Shown: piece after piece, positions 1 through 8,391 of the stretch
How the letters are laid out: each line of letters opens with the position of its first letter
Position numbering within the stretch: the stretch's first letter is position 1
From: Candidatus Gastranaerophilales bacterium
GTDB lineage: Bacteria; Cyanobacteriota; Vampirovibrionia; Gastranaerophilales; Gastranaerophilaceae
Assembly (NCBI GenBank): GCA_944323935.1
Contig: CALUUJ010000015.1
Coordinates: forward strand, 1 to 48,644
Length of the DNA stretch: 48,644 nt
Direction: 5' to 3'
Position numbers and translations under genes: made by a program
Notes under the pieces: model-generated
The model's input: the letters and a program-made list of their open reading frames with translations, nothing else
What the model was told of the DNA's origin: nothing
Databases searched by the model: none

Positions 1-161
1 AGATTAGTAAGCTTTACAAAAGCCTTACTACGACCTTCTAAACATAATGTAATTTTTGCGGAAGGAAACTTTTTCTTTAAACTTTGAATTACAGGCATAA
101 AAAGAATCTCATCACCAATTCCGCCAAAGTTTATTAACAAAATATTTTTATAATTATTCAT
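1..161 (-). CDS. Glycosyltransferase family 9 (heptosyltransferase-like), N-terminal fragment
   Basis: The frame opens with ATG and runs off the left edge, giving 53 codons. It begins with a short beta strand ending in NFGGIGDEILFMPVI followed by a basic helix (QSLKKKFPSAKITL). The GGIGD-x5-P pattern followed by a helix and a second strand is the start of the ADP-heptose:LPS heptosyltransferase (GT9) fold, so the product probably transfers a heptose or related sugar to a surface glycan at the cytoplasmic face. The start lies one base after the stop of the upstream small gene, so the two are probably co-transcribed and translationally coupled. No clear Shine-Dalgarno is visible. The sugar specificity cannot be judged from the fragment. 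Confidence 0.8.
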   Translation of the reverse strand, partial: MNNYKNILLINFGGIGDEILFMPVIQSLKKKFPSAKITLCLEGRSKAFVKLTN

Positions 162-162
162 A

Positions 163-510
163 TCAGAAAGGTTTTGTTTGATTTAATTTGTTTCTTAATT
201 CTCTAAAACGAGCAATATCTTCTTGTGCTTTGCCTGTTTCTCTAAACACAACTTGGCTTGAAGGGTGAACCATCATAATACAATCGATATGAATTTCTAA
301 AAAATTATACCTTCTTGGCGGAACATTAGTGTTTCTAGCCATTATTTCAGCATTAGTAACAGCTAAAAACCTTTTTTCTTTGTCGTTTAATAAATCTGTC
401 AATTCTCTATTTGTTTTTGTATATTTTGATACGTGAACAGTGCCTTTAATTTCATGGTCTGCAGTTAAAATAATAACCTCTATTGGAACAGTATCTAATT
501 CTTTTGCCAT
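163..510 (-). CDS. Small conserved protein of unknown function, 115 aa
   Basis: A 115-residue soluble protein, rich in beta-prone hydrophobic stretches (VPIEVIILTADHEIKGTVHV) with a basic C-terminal helix. No signal peptide or membrane segment is visible. I start it at the ATG at 510 because AGAAGGTGG lies just upstream; the same frame extends to an upstream TTG at 528 but that would bury this ribosome binding site. The next gene, a GT9 glycosyltransferase, starts 1 base after its stop, so they form an operon. The N-terminal half resembles a small beta-barrel (LSM/PilZ-like pattern), but this is only a guess and I do not recognise the family. Confidence 0.7.
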   Translation of the reverse strand: MAKELDTVPIEVIILTADHEIKGTVHVSKYTKTNRELTDLLNDKEKRFLAVTNAEIMARNTNVPPRRYNFLEIHIDCIMMVHPSSQVVFRETGKAQEDIARFRELRNKLNQTKPF

Positions 511-650
511 TTTCCACCTTCTGAACAAACTATATCTTGATTATATTATAAAATTATTCATAATTCCAGTATTTAATTATGTTTATACGCAAATTTTATT
601 TTTAGATGTTTTATTACTGATATACAAGGATAAAGAAAGAATAAATAATA

Positions 651-1325
651 ATGAATAACATAAGTTTCAAGGGATTTTATCAGGTCTCCCCATATGAAAA
701 TAAAAAGGCGAATATGAAACTGGCTTCAGCAATGGTGAGTGCAATACCTGATACAACATCTATAGGCTATCTTGGCAGTAATTTGAGAACTTTTTATATT
801 CCGGAGGAAAAAGAACCTCAGTTTGAAAAATTAGCGCAAGCACTAAGAGCAAAATCTCTTGTATATATAGAAAATATTGGAACTCAATTGCCTTCATTTG
901 ATTCTTTGCTTCAATCTCGTATTAGGGATTTTAGCCCTAGCGATGGTTATGAATATGTTGCCATTTCCACTGAAGAATATAAAAAATATATTGATTTATA
1001 TCAGATAAAAGCTCATGATAAAAATTCAAACTTTGGTCTTTTTCATATTGCTTTATTTGATACGAAGATAAATGTTCCGGAATTAAACGTTATTAGTGCA
1101 AGTGAAAATTCAAAAGGCACATTAGGTGCAGAGGCTAAAAAAAATTATAGAATTCAAGTTCCAAATAATTCTAAAGACGTAATATCTTCATTTTTAAAAT
1201 TAGGATATAAAGAAATACCGATTAAATTATCTAAAAAGAGCTTAAAATATCTTGAAAAACTATCCAAAGAAACTGGTCTTAATTTAATTTCTCGCAAAAT
1301 TAATGTATTACCTTTAGAAAAATAG
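651..1325 (+). CDS. Hypothetical protein with N-terminal F-x-G motif, 224 aa
   Basis: A 224-residue protein starting MNNISFKGFYQV. Short N-termini of this kind, a few polar residues then a hydrophobic strand and F-x-G, recur in proteins of gut Melainabacteria; the function of the motif is unknown to me. There is no classical signal peptide or membrane segment. The rest alternates beta-prone and helical stretches, and the basic C-terminus (KLSKKSLKYLEKLSKETG) looks helical. It stands alone, divergent from the small gene at 510 and convergent with the kinase-fold gene that follows. A purine-rich stretch (AAGAAAGAATAA) about ten bases upstream supports the ATG. I do not recognise a domain. Confidence 0.65.
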   Translation: MNNISFKGFYQVSPYENKKANMKLASAMVSAIPDTTSIGYLGSNLRTFYIPEEKEPQFEKLAQALRAKSLVYIENIGTQLPSFDSLLQSRIRDFSPSDGYEYVAISTEEYKKYIDLYQIKAHDKNSNFGLFHIALFDTKINVPELNVISASENSKGTLGAEAKKNYRIQVPNNSKDVISSFLKLGYKEIPIKLSKKSLKYLEKLSKETGLNLISRKINVLPLEK

Positions 1326-1360
1326 TAGTCTGAGTTATATATCTTTGCTTTATTTTTTCT

Positions 1361-2617
1361 TTATTCTAAAGTTAAAACATCATTTAGTGTTTTCATTTTC
1401 TCTTTTGTTATCTTTTGCATAAAATAGCTTATGTTATTTTTAATAAGACCTTCAATTTCAGGGATTACCATTTCCCAACTTGAAAAAAGTTCCATGCAGT
1501 CCTCATAATATATTATTCTGTTTTTATCATTATTTTCTTGAGCTATATTCAATTGCTTGCTGAAAAAGTCTATTGCATCAGCGACATATTGAGTTAGTTG
1601 ATCCGGATTCACAATACCTGTTGCACAAAATGGTGTTCTTTGATGTAAGAAACTGGCCATTTGAATTTTTATTGCTTCAGCCTTTTTTATATCTTGTGAG
1701 ATGTTTCCTTTTTCATCTTTACAAAGTAATGATGCATGAGCATTTTCTTTTCTTGCAATATTTTCTAATATTTCACTAAAATAACAATCTTGGGCAATTT
1801 CTCTATAATATAACGACATTTCATAATGATATTTTCTTTTTGCAGATAAATAATCATTAAAAGTTTTATCTGCATTTGGTGATTTTAATAAATAATTATG
1901 TAATGTCCATAATTCAAAAGATCTTAAACTGGAAGGTAAAAATGAAGTATCAGATTGATGGCAATTTACACCATTTATACCACCATAAATTCTTTCTTGA
2001 ATTTTGTTTGTAATATTTTCAACTTGAGAATATTCAAAGTCATATACTCCTGCTTTTTTCGGTGTTACTTTAATGTTTTTTCCGTTAAAATCATAATTCA
2101 TGAATCGATAAAAAGTTTTCTGTGAAGGTTTATATTGTCCTTTATCCATAGCGCAAATTATATTAATTAAACTGAATAAATTTTCTTTTGTTAAGTTCAT
2201 CGCACTTGGATTTGGATTTTCTCCTTCTACTTTTGTAGATACTAAATAATATTCTGACGCAGGTGTTCTAAATGCGTAACATCCATTTTGCGAATTCGGG
2301 AAACGAATACCTAAATCGTACATTTTATCAAGCATTCTTATTTCTCTTTCCGGAATAGAAAAATCTTCTTTATTTTTCGTTTTATAGGTCTTTACTATTA
2401 AATCTTCACCAAAGAAGAAAGCTTTACCATTACAGCCTTCCATATCTTTTTCTGTTTTATCAATTTTTGTTGCTGCTTTAATAGCTGCATTAATATCATC
2501 TGCAGAAGGACAAGCCTTTATTGGAATTATATAGTTCCCACTTTTGTCCATATATGGACTTTTTATTCCGGAAAAATAAGGTCTGTTATTTAGATGAAGA
2601 ATTCTTGATATTTGCAT
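1361..2617 (-). CDS. Protein kinase-like fold protein of unknown substrate, 418 aa
   Basis: The N-terminus carries an F-x-G motif (NRPYFSGIK, residues 11-19) as in the neighbour at 651. A kinase-like core can be traced: GCNGKAFFFGEDLIVKTYK (61-79) fits a nucleotide loop and strand with the invariant lysine, E90 could be the helix-C glutamate, NYDFNGKNIKV (174-184) fits a catalytic loop of D-x4-N type, and VYDFEYS (191-197) fits the metal-binding DFx/DxE motif of aminoglycoside or choline kinase relatives. The C-terminal ~200 residues are helical and unrecognised. I prefer the ATG at 2617 because AAGGAA lies nine bases upstream; a GTG two codons earlier would be only three bases from it. Catalytic activity is plausible but the substrate is unknown. 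Confidence 0.6.
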   Translation of the reverse strand: MQISRILHLNNRPYFSGIKSPYMDKSGNYIIPIKACPSADDINAAIKAATKIDKTEKDMEGCNGKAFFFGEDLIVKTYKTKNKEDFSIPEREIRMLDKMYDLGIRFPNSQNGCYAFRTPASEYYLVSTKVEGENPNPSAMNLTKENLFSLINIICAMDKGQYKPSQKTFYRFMNYDFNGKNIKVTPKKAGVYDFEYSQVENITNKIQERIYGGINGVNCHQSDTSFLPSSLRSFELWTLHNYLLKSPNADKTFNDYLSAKRKYHYEMSLYYREIAQDCYFSEILENIARKENAHASLLCKDEKGNISQDIKKAEAIKIQMASFLHQRTPFCATGIVNPDQLTQYVADAIDFFSKQLNIAQENNDKNRIIYYEDCMELFSSWEMVIPEIEGLIKNNISYFMQKITKEKMKTLNDVLTLE

Positions 2618-2738
2618 TCTCACTGTTCCTTGCTTTTTGTAAAAATAACAAATATTGTAAAAAAAAATATTGATATTCTTTTTTTATAAGTAAACTATTG
2701 TTAAGTATATTCTTCTTATTATATTTATTTTAATTAAA

Positions 2739-3716
2739 TTATTTTTCAATGTTCTTTTTTAGCCAATTATTGACATGTGTTGATATATTTGATGAAAAAC
2801 AAAGATTAGGTTGTTTCTTAAAAAACATTAATACCTCTTTTAAATTATCAGAAATTGGTTTGTCATAATTCTCATTCATCCAATAAAATTCAACATTTAT
2901 TTCTATTCTTTCACATTTTAATTTATTGCAGTGTTTTATAAATTCTTTTGCTTCTTTAATGTTGTCATTTATCCCGGGAATAATTATATATTTAATTGTT
3001 ACTTCAGCATTTGGATTCTTCTTTGAAGCCTCTATATACTTTTTAAGATTTTTCCAAACAGAATCATAACCTTTTACCCTTTTGATTTGTTCATATATTT
3101 TCTTTGTTCCTGCATCTACAGAAACTTTTAGTTTAGTTTGTCCTGATTTTAGGGCTTGAGTAATATCTTCGGAATATGTTATACCTGCACTAAGAAATTC
3201 TATTGAACTATTTTGTGAAAAAACAAAGTCTATAAGCCATTTTAATTCACCTTTTGGATATTCAGCGCATTCTCCACCTCCTATAATAAAGTGGCAGCCT
3301 GATTTGAACATATTCTTTTCTTTTAACTGCGTTAATAATGGTCTTACATCGTATGTATTTCTAGTATTTAAATCTTTTTTAATTTCGGCTTTCCCTCCAC
3401 CTGATATAATACAATATATGCAATCGCAACTGCAATTTGTTCTATTGGACACAGAAACGTCAATAAATCCAGGTTCTTCATCCCAATCTCTTTCCATAAG
3501 AGTTGGGCAATCTTTACAAACTTCAGGATAATTACCTTTTTTACATTGTTCTATATAATTCTTACGATTTTGTATGTATTCATCAACATCAATCAGTTCA
3601 CCGTGATAATTCTCTTTAAAAGTAAGTTTCTTATCAAATGATGCACAGCAATATGTTAAATCATCTGCATTTATGACTAAGTGATACAAAGCCCATTCAC
3701 AACACTTAAATTTCAT
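2739..3716 (-). CDS. Radical SAM protein with N-terminal SPASM-like Cys module (paralogue A), 325 aa
   Basis: The radical SAM cluster motif is C95-SCD-C99-IY-C102, followed by an IGGGEC loop that matches the SAM-binding GGE motif and by VSVDAGTKK, the strand shared by all paralogues here. Before the barrel, residues 1-75 hold C5, C6, C23, C24, C67 and C70 in the pattern C...CC...G..P..C..C, which resembles a SPASM/twitch auxiliary cluster domain placed at the N-terminus instead of the C-terminus. The Shine-Dalgarno AAGGAA precedes the ATG. It is divergent from paralogue B. The enzyme should cleave SAM and start radical chemistry; the substrate is unknown. C-terminal residues 285-325 are variable among the paralogues. 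Confidence 0.85.
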   Translation of the reverse strand: MKFKCCEWALYHLVINADDLTYCCASFDKKLTFKENYHGELIDVDEYIQNRKNYIEQCKKGNYPEVCKDCPTLMERDWDEEPGFIDVSVSNRTNCSCDCIYCIISGGGKAEIKKDLNTRNTYDVRPLLTQLKEKNMFKSGCHFIIGGGECAEYPKGELKWLIDFVFSQNSSIEFLSAGITYSEDITQALKSGQTKLKVSVDAGTKKIYEQIKRVKGYDSVWKNLKKYIEASKKNPNAEVTIKYIIIPGINDNIKEAKEFIKHCNKLKCERIEINVEFYWMNENYDKPISDNLKEVLMFFKKQPNLCFSSNISTHVNNWLKKNIEK

Positions 3717-3824
3717 TTCGATTCCTTTTTCAGTTAGAATTTTAACATACTATAAACTATTGGTCTACGCATTAATTAAATGCTACAATAACTTATTAGA
3801 CAGATATATAGGTAAATTTATCAT

Positions 3825-4841
3825 ATGAGAATATGTAATAATTTAAATACGTCAATTTGCTTTAACTATAAAGATATAGGAATTACTTATTGTACGCTTA
3901 CAAATGCATCAAACGGGAAAGGATGGCCTAAAATCTCTGATAACGTTTTTGATGGTGAAAAAATAAATTGGACAAAATTTTTTGAAGAACGTTCTAAAGA
4001 AATTGAAGCTATCAAAAATGGTTGTGAAAGACATGAATGCAAGGACTGTCAGCAAATAACCGATATTAATTTTTGTGATGACAGAAAGATTCATTATGTT
4101 TTGCTCTCACCTTGGCAAATATGTAATTCTAATTGTATATATTGTTTGGGTCATGCTGAAGTGATATCGGCAAAAGCTCCTAACTATTATGAATATTATA
4201 AAGAGTATGAAGAACCTTATGATATGCTGTCTATTATAAAAGATATGATTGCAAATGATGTCTTAGCGAAAGACGCAGAAATAGATTTTGCAGGTGGTGA
4301 GCCAACTCTTTATCCTAAATTTGATGAAATAATAAATTTCTTTATAGATAATAGTTTTAAAAATATTATTATTCATACCAACAATATTCAATATTCAAAG
4401 GCAATAGAACGTGGCATTAAAGAAAATGCAATCAGTCTTATGATTTCAATTGATGCCGGCACTAAAAAATGCCACGAAAAAACAAAAGGTGTTAAATCTT
4501 TTGATAAAGTCTGGCATAATTTCAAAAAATATTCAAAAGCTAGAAATAAAAATTACACTATGCGTTTATGTACTAAATACGTTTTGGTTCCTGGAATAAA
4601 TGATTCAGAAAAAGAATTGGAAGAATTTATTAAACAATCTAAAAAGAATGGAGCAACACAAGTTGCATTAAATGTTTATAACCAACTTTTAAATGAAATG
4701 AACTATGAAGAAAAATTATTAAATCATTTGAAACAACTTGCTGATTTTTGGATCTTAAAAGCAAAAGAAAAAGAATTGCCATATATTCTTTTTCCTAATA
4801 TAGAATATGTTTATCAGAAACTCGAAAAACAACCTTTTTAA
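3825..4841 (+). CDS. Radical SAM protein with N-terminal SPASM-like Cys module (paralogue B), 338 aa
   Basis: The cluster motif is C100-NSN-C104-IY-C107. The SAM-binding loop reads FAGGEPTLYPKFDEI, and ISIDAGTKKCHEKTKGVKSFDKVW matches the paralogues closely. The N-terminal module has C4, C12, C23, C72 and C75, with INWTKFFEERSKEIEAIKNG between, the same W-x-helix-G-x-C-x2-C layout as in A, C, D, E and G. It is transcribed opposite to its neighbours on both sides, and ends only 16 bases before the convergent stop of paralogue C. The residue after the third cysteine and the C-terminal helix differ from A, suggesting a different substrate. Function unknown. Confidence 0.85.
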   Translation: MRICNNLNTSICFNYKDIGITYCTLTNASNGKGWPKISDNVFDGEKINWTKFFEERSKEIEAIKNGCERHECKDCQQITDINFCDDRKIHYVLLSPWQICNSNCIYCLGHAEVISAKAPNYYEYYKEYEEPYDMLSIIKDMIANDVLAKDAEIDFAGGEPTLYPKFDEIINFFIDNSFKNIIIHTNNIQYSKAIERGIKENAISLMISIDAGTKKCHEKTKGVKSFDKVWHNFKKYSKARNKNYTMRLCTKYVLVPGINDSEKELEEFIKQSKKNGATQVALNVYNQLLNEMNYEEKLLNHLKQLADFWILKAKEKELPYILFPNIEYVYQKLEKQPF

Positions 4842-4857
4842 ATAAGAAAAAATATAC

Positions 4858-5853
4858 CTAACTAATATGTCTCAAAGCATATGTATTAATTATATTTTCA
4901 GTTTTTGACCAAAGTCTTAAGTTTATACCTTTTTCTTGACATAAATTTTTAAAACAAAGATATAAAGCACCATAATGTTTTGGTAAAGGTTTTTCATCTA
5001 AATTTGTAAACATTACATATTTATTATCAATCATAAATTCAATGTTTTGTACTTCAATTGCAGACATCAAATTTATAAATTTAGTTATTTCTTCAATATT
5101 ATCATTAATGTGTTCAATAAGAATATATTTAACTACTACGCCTTCAGGATGCTTACTTTTTAAGTATTTTTTCAAATTTTCTACAGAATTCTTAAATTTA
5201 TCGACTCTTTTAAGTTTGTAATAAATTTCGGGTGTAGCGCAATCTAAAGCAGTGGTATACGTACATATATTTCTATCTAACAATTTTTTTATAATTGGCT
5301 GATATTTAATATTATTTGATAGAATATAAAAGCTGCCAATTCCTTGTTTTAAAAACTCTTTTACTATTAGTTCAAACTCTTTCAGGACGGAGATATCTCC
5401 ACCTTGAATACTTGCCATCAAATTTTTTCTATCAAGTAATTCGTTTTTATACAATTGTTTCAATAGTGGCAAAAAATCATAATATTCACTCTTTTCAGGT
5501 TTATATGTTATTTTCCCTTTTGAATCCAACATTCTCGCACAATATATACAACCACAATTGCATTGAGTCCAATGACTTATATTTAATGTTGTAAAAACAT
5601 CAGAAACTTTATCTTCGGATTTTCTTTCCCGAAGAAAGAAACAACCTTTGCAAGGAGATTTATCTATATTTTCATCAGTCAAGAGTTCAAAAGCAGTTTG
5701 TTTAACCTTCTTAAATTTATTCCAGTCTATATTTTGTCCGCGATATGCTTCATAATATACAGGTCCAATCTGACCAGAACAGCAAGACATTATACGATCA
5801 TGAAAACAAGATAAAACATTATTTAATTCATCACAAAAATATTTCTTACTCAT
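4858..5853 (-). CDS. Radical SAM protein with N-terminal SPASM-like Cys module (paralogue C), 331 aa
   Basis: The cluster motif is C98-NCG-C102-IY-C105. The SAM-binding loop is changed to IQGGDISVLKEFE, with aspartate for the glutamate of GGE, as in paralogue G. TALDCATPEIYYKLKRVDKF corresponds to the DAGTKK strand of the others. The N-terminal module has C7, C24, C25, C68 and C71. C and G share the GGD loop and the phrase FYDLLP-like region (residues 126-132), so they appear to be the closest pair in this cluster. It follows paralogue D on the same strand with an 8-base gap, so C and D are probably co-transcribed. Function unknown. Confidence 0.85.
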   Translation of the reverse strand: MSKKYFCDELNNVLSCFHDRIMSCCSGQIGPVYYEAYRGQNIDWNKFKKVKQTAFELLTDENIDKSPCKGCFFLRERKSEDKVSDVFTTLNISHWTQCNCGCIYCARMLDSKGKITYKPEKSEYYDFLPLLKQLYKNELLDRKNLMASIQGGDISVLKEFELIVKEFLKQGIGSFYILSNNIKYQPIIKKLLDRNICTYTTALDCATPEIYYKLKRVDKFKNSVENLKKYLKSKHPEGVVVKYILIEHINDNIEEITKFINLMSAIEVQNIEFMIDNKYVMFTNLDEKPLPKHYGALYLCFKNLCQEKGINLRLWSKTENIINTYALRHIS

Positions 5854-5861
5854 TATATAAC

Positions 5862-6863
5862 CTATAAATTCAAGACTAAAGCCCGATCATAAAATTCAAA
5901 TGCAATATTATCTTGTTCACATCTATTTCTGATATATCTTAGTAAATCTTTCACATACTCGGGAACTTCACCTGATTGTCTTACAAACCATTTCTCTTCA
6001 ATATCTGCTATTAAATATTTTACGCCAAGTTCTTTAGTACATAGATTATACCATTTATCAATTTCTTCCTTCGTATCATTTACATTAGGAATAATAATAT
6101 ATTTCACACCCAGTGCATTTGGTCTTGAGTTTATTGCTGCTTTTGCATATGCTTTTATCGTTTTACAAGTATCTTTAAATTTATCAACTTTTTTGACTTG
6201 TTTAAACACTTCTCTTGAACCTGCATCTAATGAAATTACTATTCTAATGTCAATATTTTCCTTTCTCAGAACATCCAAAACCATTTTACTAGTTTTTATT
6301 CCGTTTGTATAAAGAGCAAAATGTCTGTTCCCATATTTTGCAAATAAGTTTATAATATCATCAAAACTTTTGAGAATGGTTGGTTCTCCCATTGAAAATG
6401 AAACGTGTGCATTTGGTTCTTTTTCTAAATTGTATATTTTTTTGTCTAACAATTCTTTAAACAAAGGAAATATATCGTAGCCTTTTATTGTTCTATGTTC
6501 TAATATTTCTTGATATGAAAAACAATATATACAATTTGCATTACATTTGTTAGAATGTCCAATCCATATCATATCTATATAGTTATCAAGGTCAGATTGA
6601 AATCGTTCCTTAGAATTTTCATCAAACTCTTCTATCCAATGACAGCCTTTGCAAAAAGGTGGTATATCGCCATTTCTCATATTTTTAACTAGTTTATTTT
6701 TTATTTCAAAAATCTTATTCCAATCAACTTTATCTTTAGGACCTGTGTATGGAATTATATAATTATTATTTCTTTCATTTGGAGAATGTATAGAAAGATG
6801 ACAGTGTCTAAAACAATCGTAATGAATGTAAAGCCCATGCGCCAAATATCTACACCTATACAT
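5862..6863 (-). CDS. Radical SAM protein with N-terminal SPASM-like Cys module (paralogue D), 333 aa
   Basis: The cluster motif is C107-NAN-C111-IY-C114. The SAM-binding loop reads FSMGEPTILKSFDDI, with MGE in place of GGE, and ISLDAGSREVFKQVKKVDKF follows the shared strand pattern. The N-terminal module begins MYRCRYLAHGLYIHYDCF and has C4, C17, C21, C71 and C74; the opening is very like that of paralogue E (MRYKSCRLLEHGIYFH), which starts divergently less than 100 bases away. It is the first gene of a two-gene minus-strand unit with C. The conserved IPNVNDTKEE is shared with the others. Substrate unknown. Confidence 0.85.
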   Translation of the reverse strand: MYRCRYLAHGLYIHYDCFRHCHLSIHSPNERNNNYIIPYTGPKDKVDWNKIFEIKNKLVKNMRNGDIPPFCKGCHWIEEFDENSKERFQSDLDNYIDMIWIGHSNKCNANCIYCFSYQEILEHRTIKGYDIFPLFKELLDKKIYNLEKEPNAHVSFSMGEPTILKSFDDIINLFAKYGNRHFALYTNGIKTSKMVLDVLRKENIDIRIVISLDAGSREVFKQVKKVDKFKDTCKTIKAYAKAAINSRPNALGVKYIIIPNVNDTKEEIDKWYNLCTKELGVKYLIADIEEKWFVRQSGEVPEYVKDLLRYIRNRCEQDNIAFEFYDRALVLNL

Positions 6864-6949
6864 TTTCTTATATATCCTATTAATTATACACGATATATTA
6901 TATCACAAATAATTTGTGGATTTACTTTATACGTGGTACCATTTTCTAT

Positions 6950-8386
6950 ATGAGGTATAAAAGTTGCCGATTATTAGAGCATGGTATTTATTTTCATTTA
7001 GATCCTGAATATATGAAGTTGTGTGTTGGACATTGCTGTAATACAGATCATTTAGATTTTCAACATCGCTTGTATTTATATTCGGATCTGAATAATACAT
7101 TAATTAATTGGGATTATATATTTGAAGAAAAGAGAAAATTAAGAGAAAACGCAAAGAAAGGTATATTCCCGTACCAATGTAATGGATGCTTTGAGTTACA
7201 AGAAAAAGATTGGGATAACAATGATTATATAAACCATATTACAACTGGTCATATTCTTAAATGCAATTCAAGATGTGCATATTGTCCAATAGGCAAAATT
7301 CCTGAATGCCACAATAAAGAGCAAGATATAGATATAAAGCCTATAATTAATGAATTATTAGTTAAAAATTTATTAAAGTTTAATGGTTCTTTAAGATTTG
7401 TTGGAGGTGAACCAACATTAATGAAAGAATTTGATTGGTTGGTTGAATTATTTTCTAAAAATAATGTACCCGAGATTTACGTACCAACTTCTGGCATTAG
7501 ACTTTCAAAAAGTTTGTGCAATGCATTACAAAGAGTCGATAGTGCAGCTATTGTTGCGAGTATAGATGCTGGAACAAAAAAGACTTTTGAAAAGGTTAAG
7601 GGTACTAAGTTTTTTGATTTAGTTCTTAGAAATATGAAAATTTATCTTAGTAATGCAAAAGAAAAAAATTTTGTGATTCCTAAATTTATTTTATATACTA
7701 ATTACAATGATAGAGCAAAAGAAATAGAAAAATTACTGTGTATTTGTAAACAAATTGGGTTTGTTGAATTACAATTTGATGCTGAACATAGTGTATCATC
7801 AGCAGAGCAATGTACAAACAAAAAATATGTAAATAGAACAATCAAAATGCTTGAATATACCAAAATGTTAGGTAGAAAATATAATATAAAAATTACATCA
7901 TTCCTTGCATTTATGAATAGGACGCAACAGATTTATGCAAAGCAAAAATTGTTTTATTACCAAAATAAAGATAAATATATTGATTTATACTTAGATAAAA
8001 AGAATAAAGTTATAAATGGAAATCAATATTATTCAAACTTATACATTGATATTAACGAAGTTTCATTATATGAAATCATTGAAAAAATTAATAAGCTTAT
8101 ACAAAATGAAAAATTTTCACCAACAAGAAAAATTTTTGTTAAAATATCAAGAGATATAGATTCTGAATTAAAAGAAAAACTAATGTCATTTCTTCGTCTT
8201 GGGTTTGATTTTGATATTACAATAGAAAACTTTGTTGATGATGAAATAATTGAAGAAATAATAAAAACGAGTTACTCTACAGTTAATTACCAAGTAAGCA
8301 AAAAATTTTTTGATTTATTTAAAAAAAATTACTTACAGAAGAAGTATAAAAGTATAGAGAAATTAAGTAACGTAGTATTTTGTTAA
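6950..8386 (+). CDS. Radical SAM protein with N-terminal SPASM-like module and C-terminal extension (paralogue E), 478 aa
   Basis: The cluster motif is C105-NSR-C109-AY-C112, and the SAM loop reads FVGGEPTLMKEFDWL. ASIDAGTKKTFEKVKGTKFFDLV matches the paralogues. The N-terminal module has C6, C25, C29, C30, C77 and C80. I start at the ATG at 6950 because the protein then opens like paralogue D; a TTG 36 bases upstream keeps the frame open but has no ribosome binding site. Unlike its relatives it continues about 150 residues past the barrel: residues ~345-478 form an alternating beta/alpha stretch (KNKVINGNQYYSNLYIDI, then RKIFVKISRDIDSELKE) with no motif I recognise. It could be a substrate or partner-binding domain. 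Confidence 0.83.
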   Translation: MRYKSCRLLEHGIYFHLDPEYMKLCVGHCCNTDHLDFQHRLYLYSDLNNTLINWDYIFEEKRKLRENAKKGIFPYQCNGCFELQEKDWDNNDYINHITTGHILKCNSRCAYCPIGKIPECHNKEQDIDIKPIINELLVKNLLKFNGSLRFVGGEPTLMKEFDWLVELFSKNNVPEIYVPTSGIRLSKSLCNALQRVDSAAIVASIDAGTKKTFEKVKGTKFFDLVLRNMKIYLSNAKEKNFVIPKFILYTNYNDRAKEIEKLLCICKQIGFVELQFDAEHSVSSAEQCTNKKYVNRTIKMLEYTKMLGRKYNIKITSFLAFMNRTQQIYAKQKLFYYQNKDKYIDLYLDKKNKVINGNQYYSNLYIDINEVSLYEIIEKINKLIQNEKFSPTRKIFVKISRDIDSELKEKLMSFLRLGFDFDITIENFVDDEIIEEIIKTSYSTVNYQVSKKFFDLFKKNYLQKKYKSIEKLSNVVFC

Positions 8387-8391
8387 AATAT

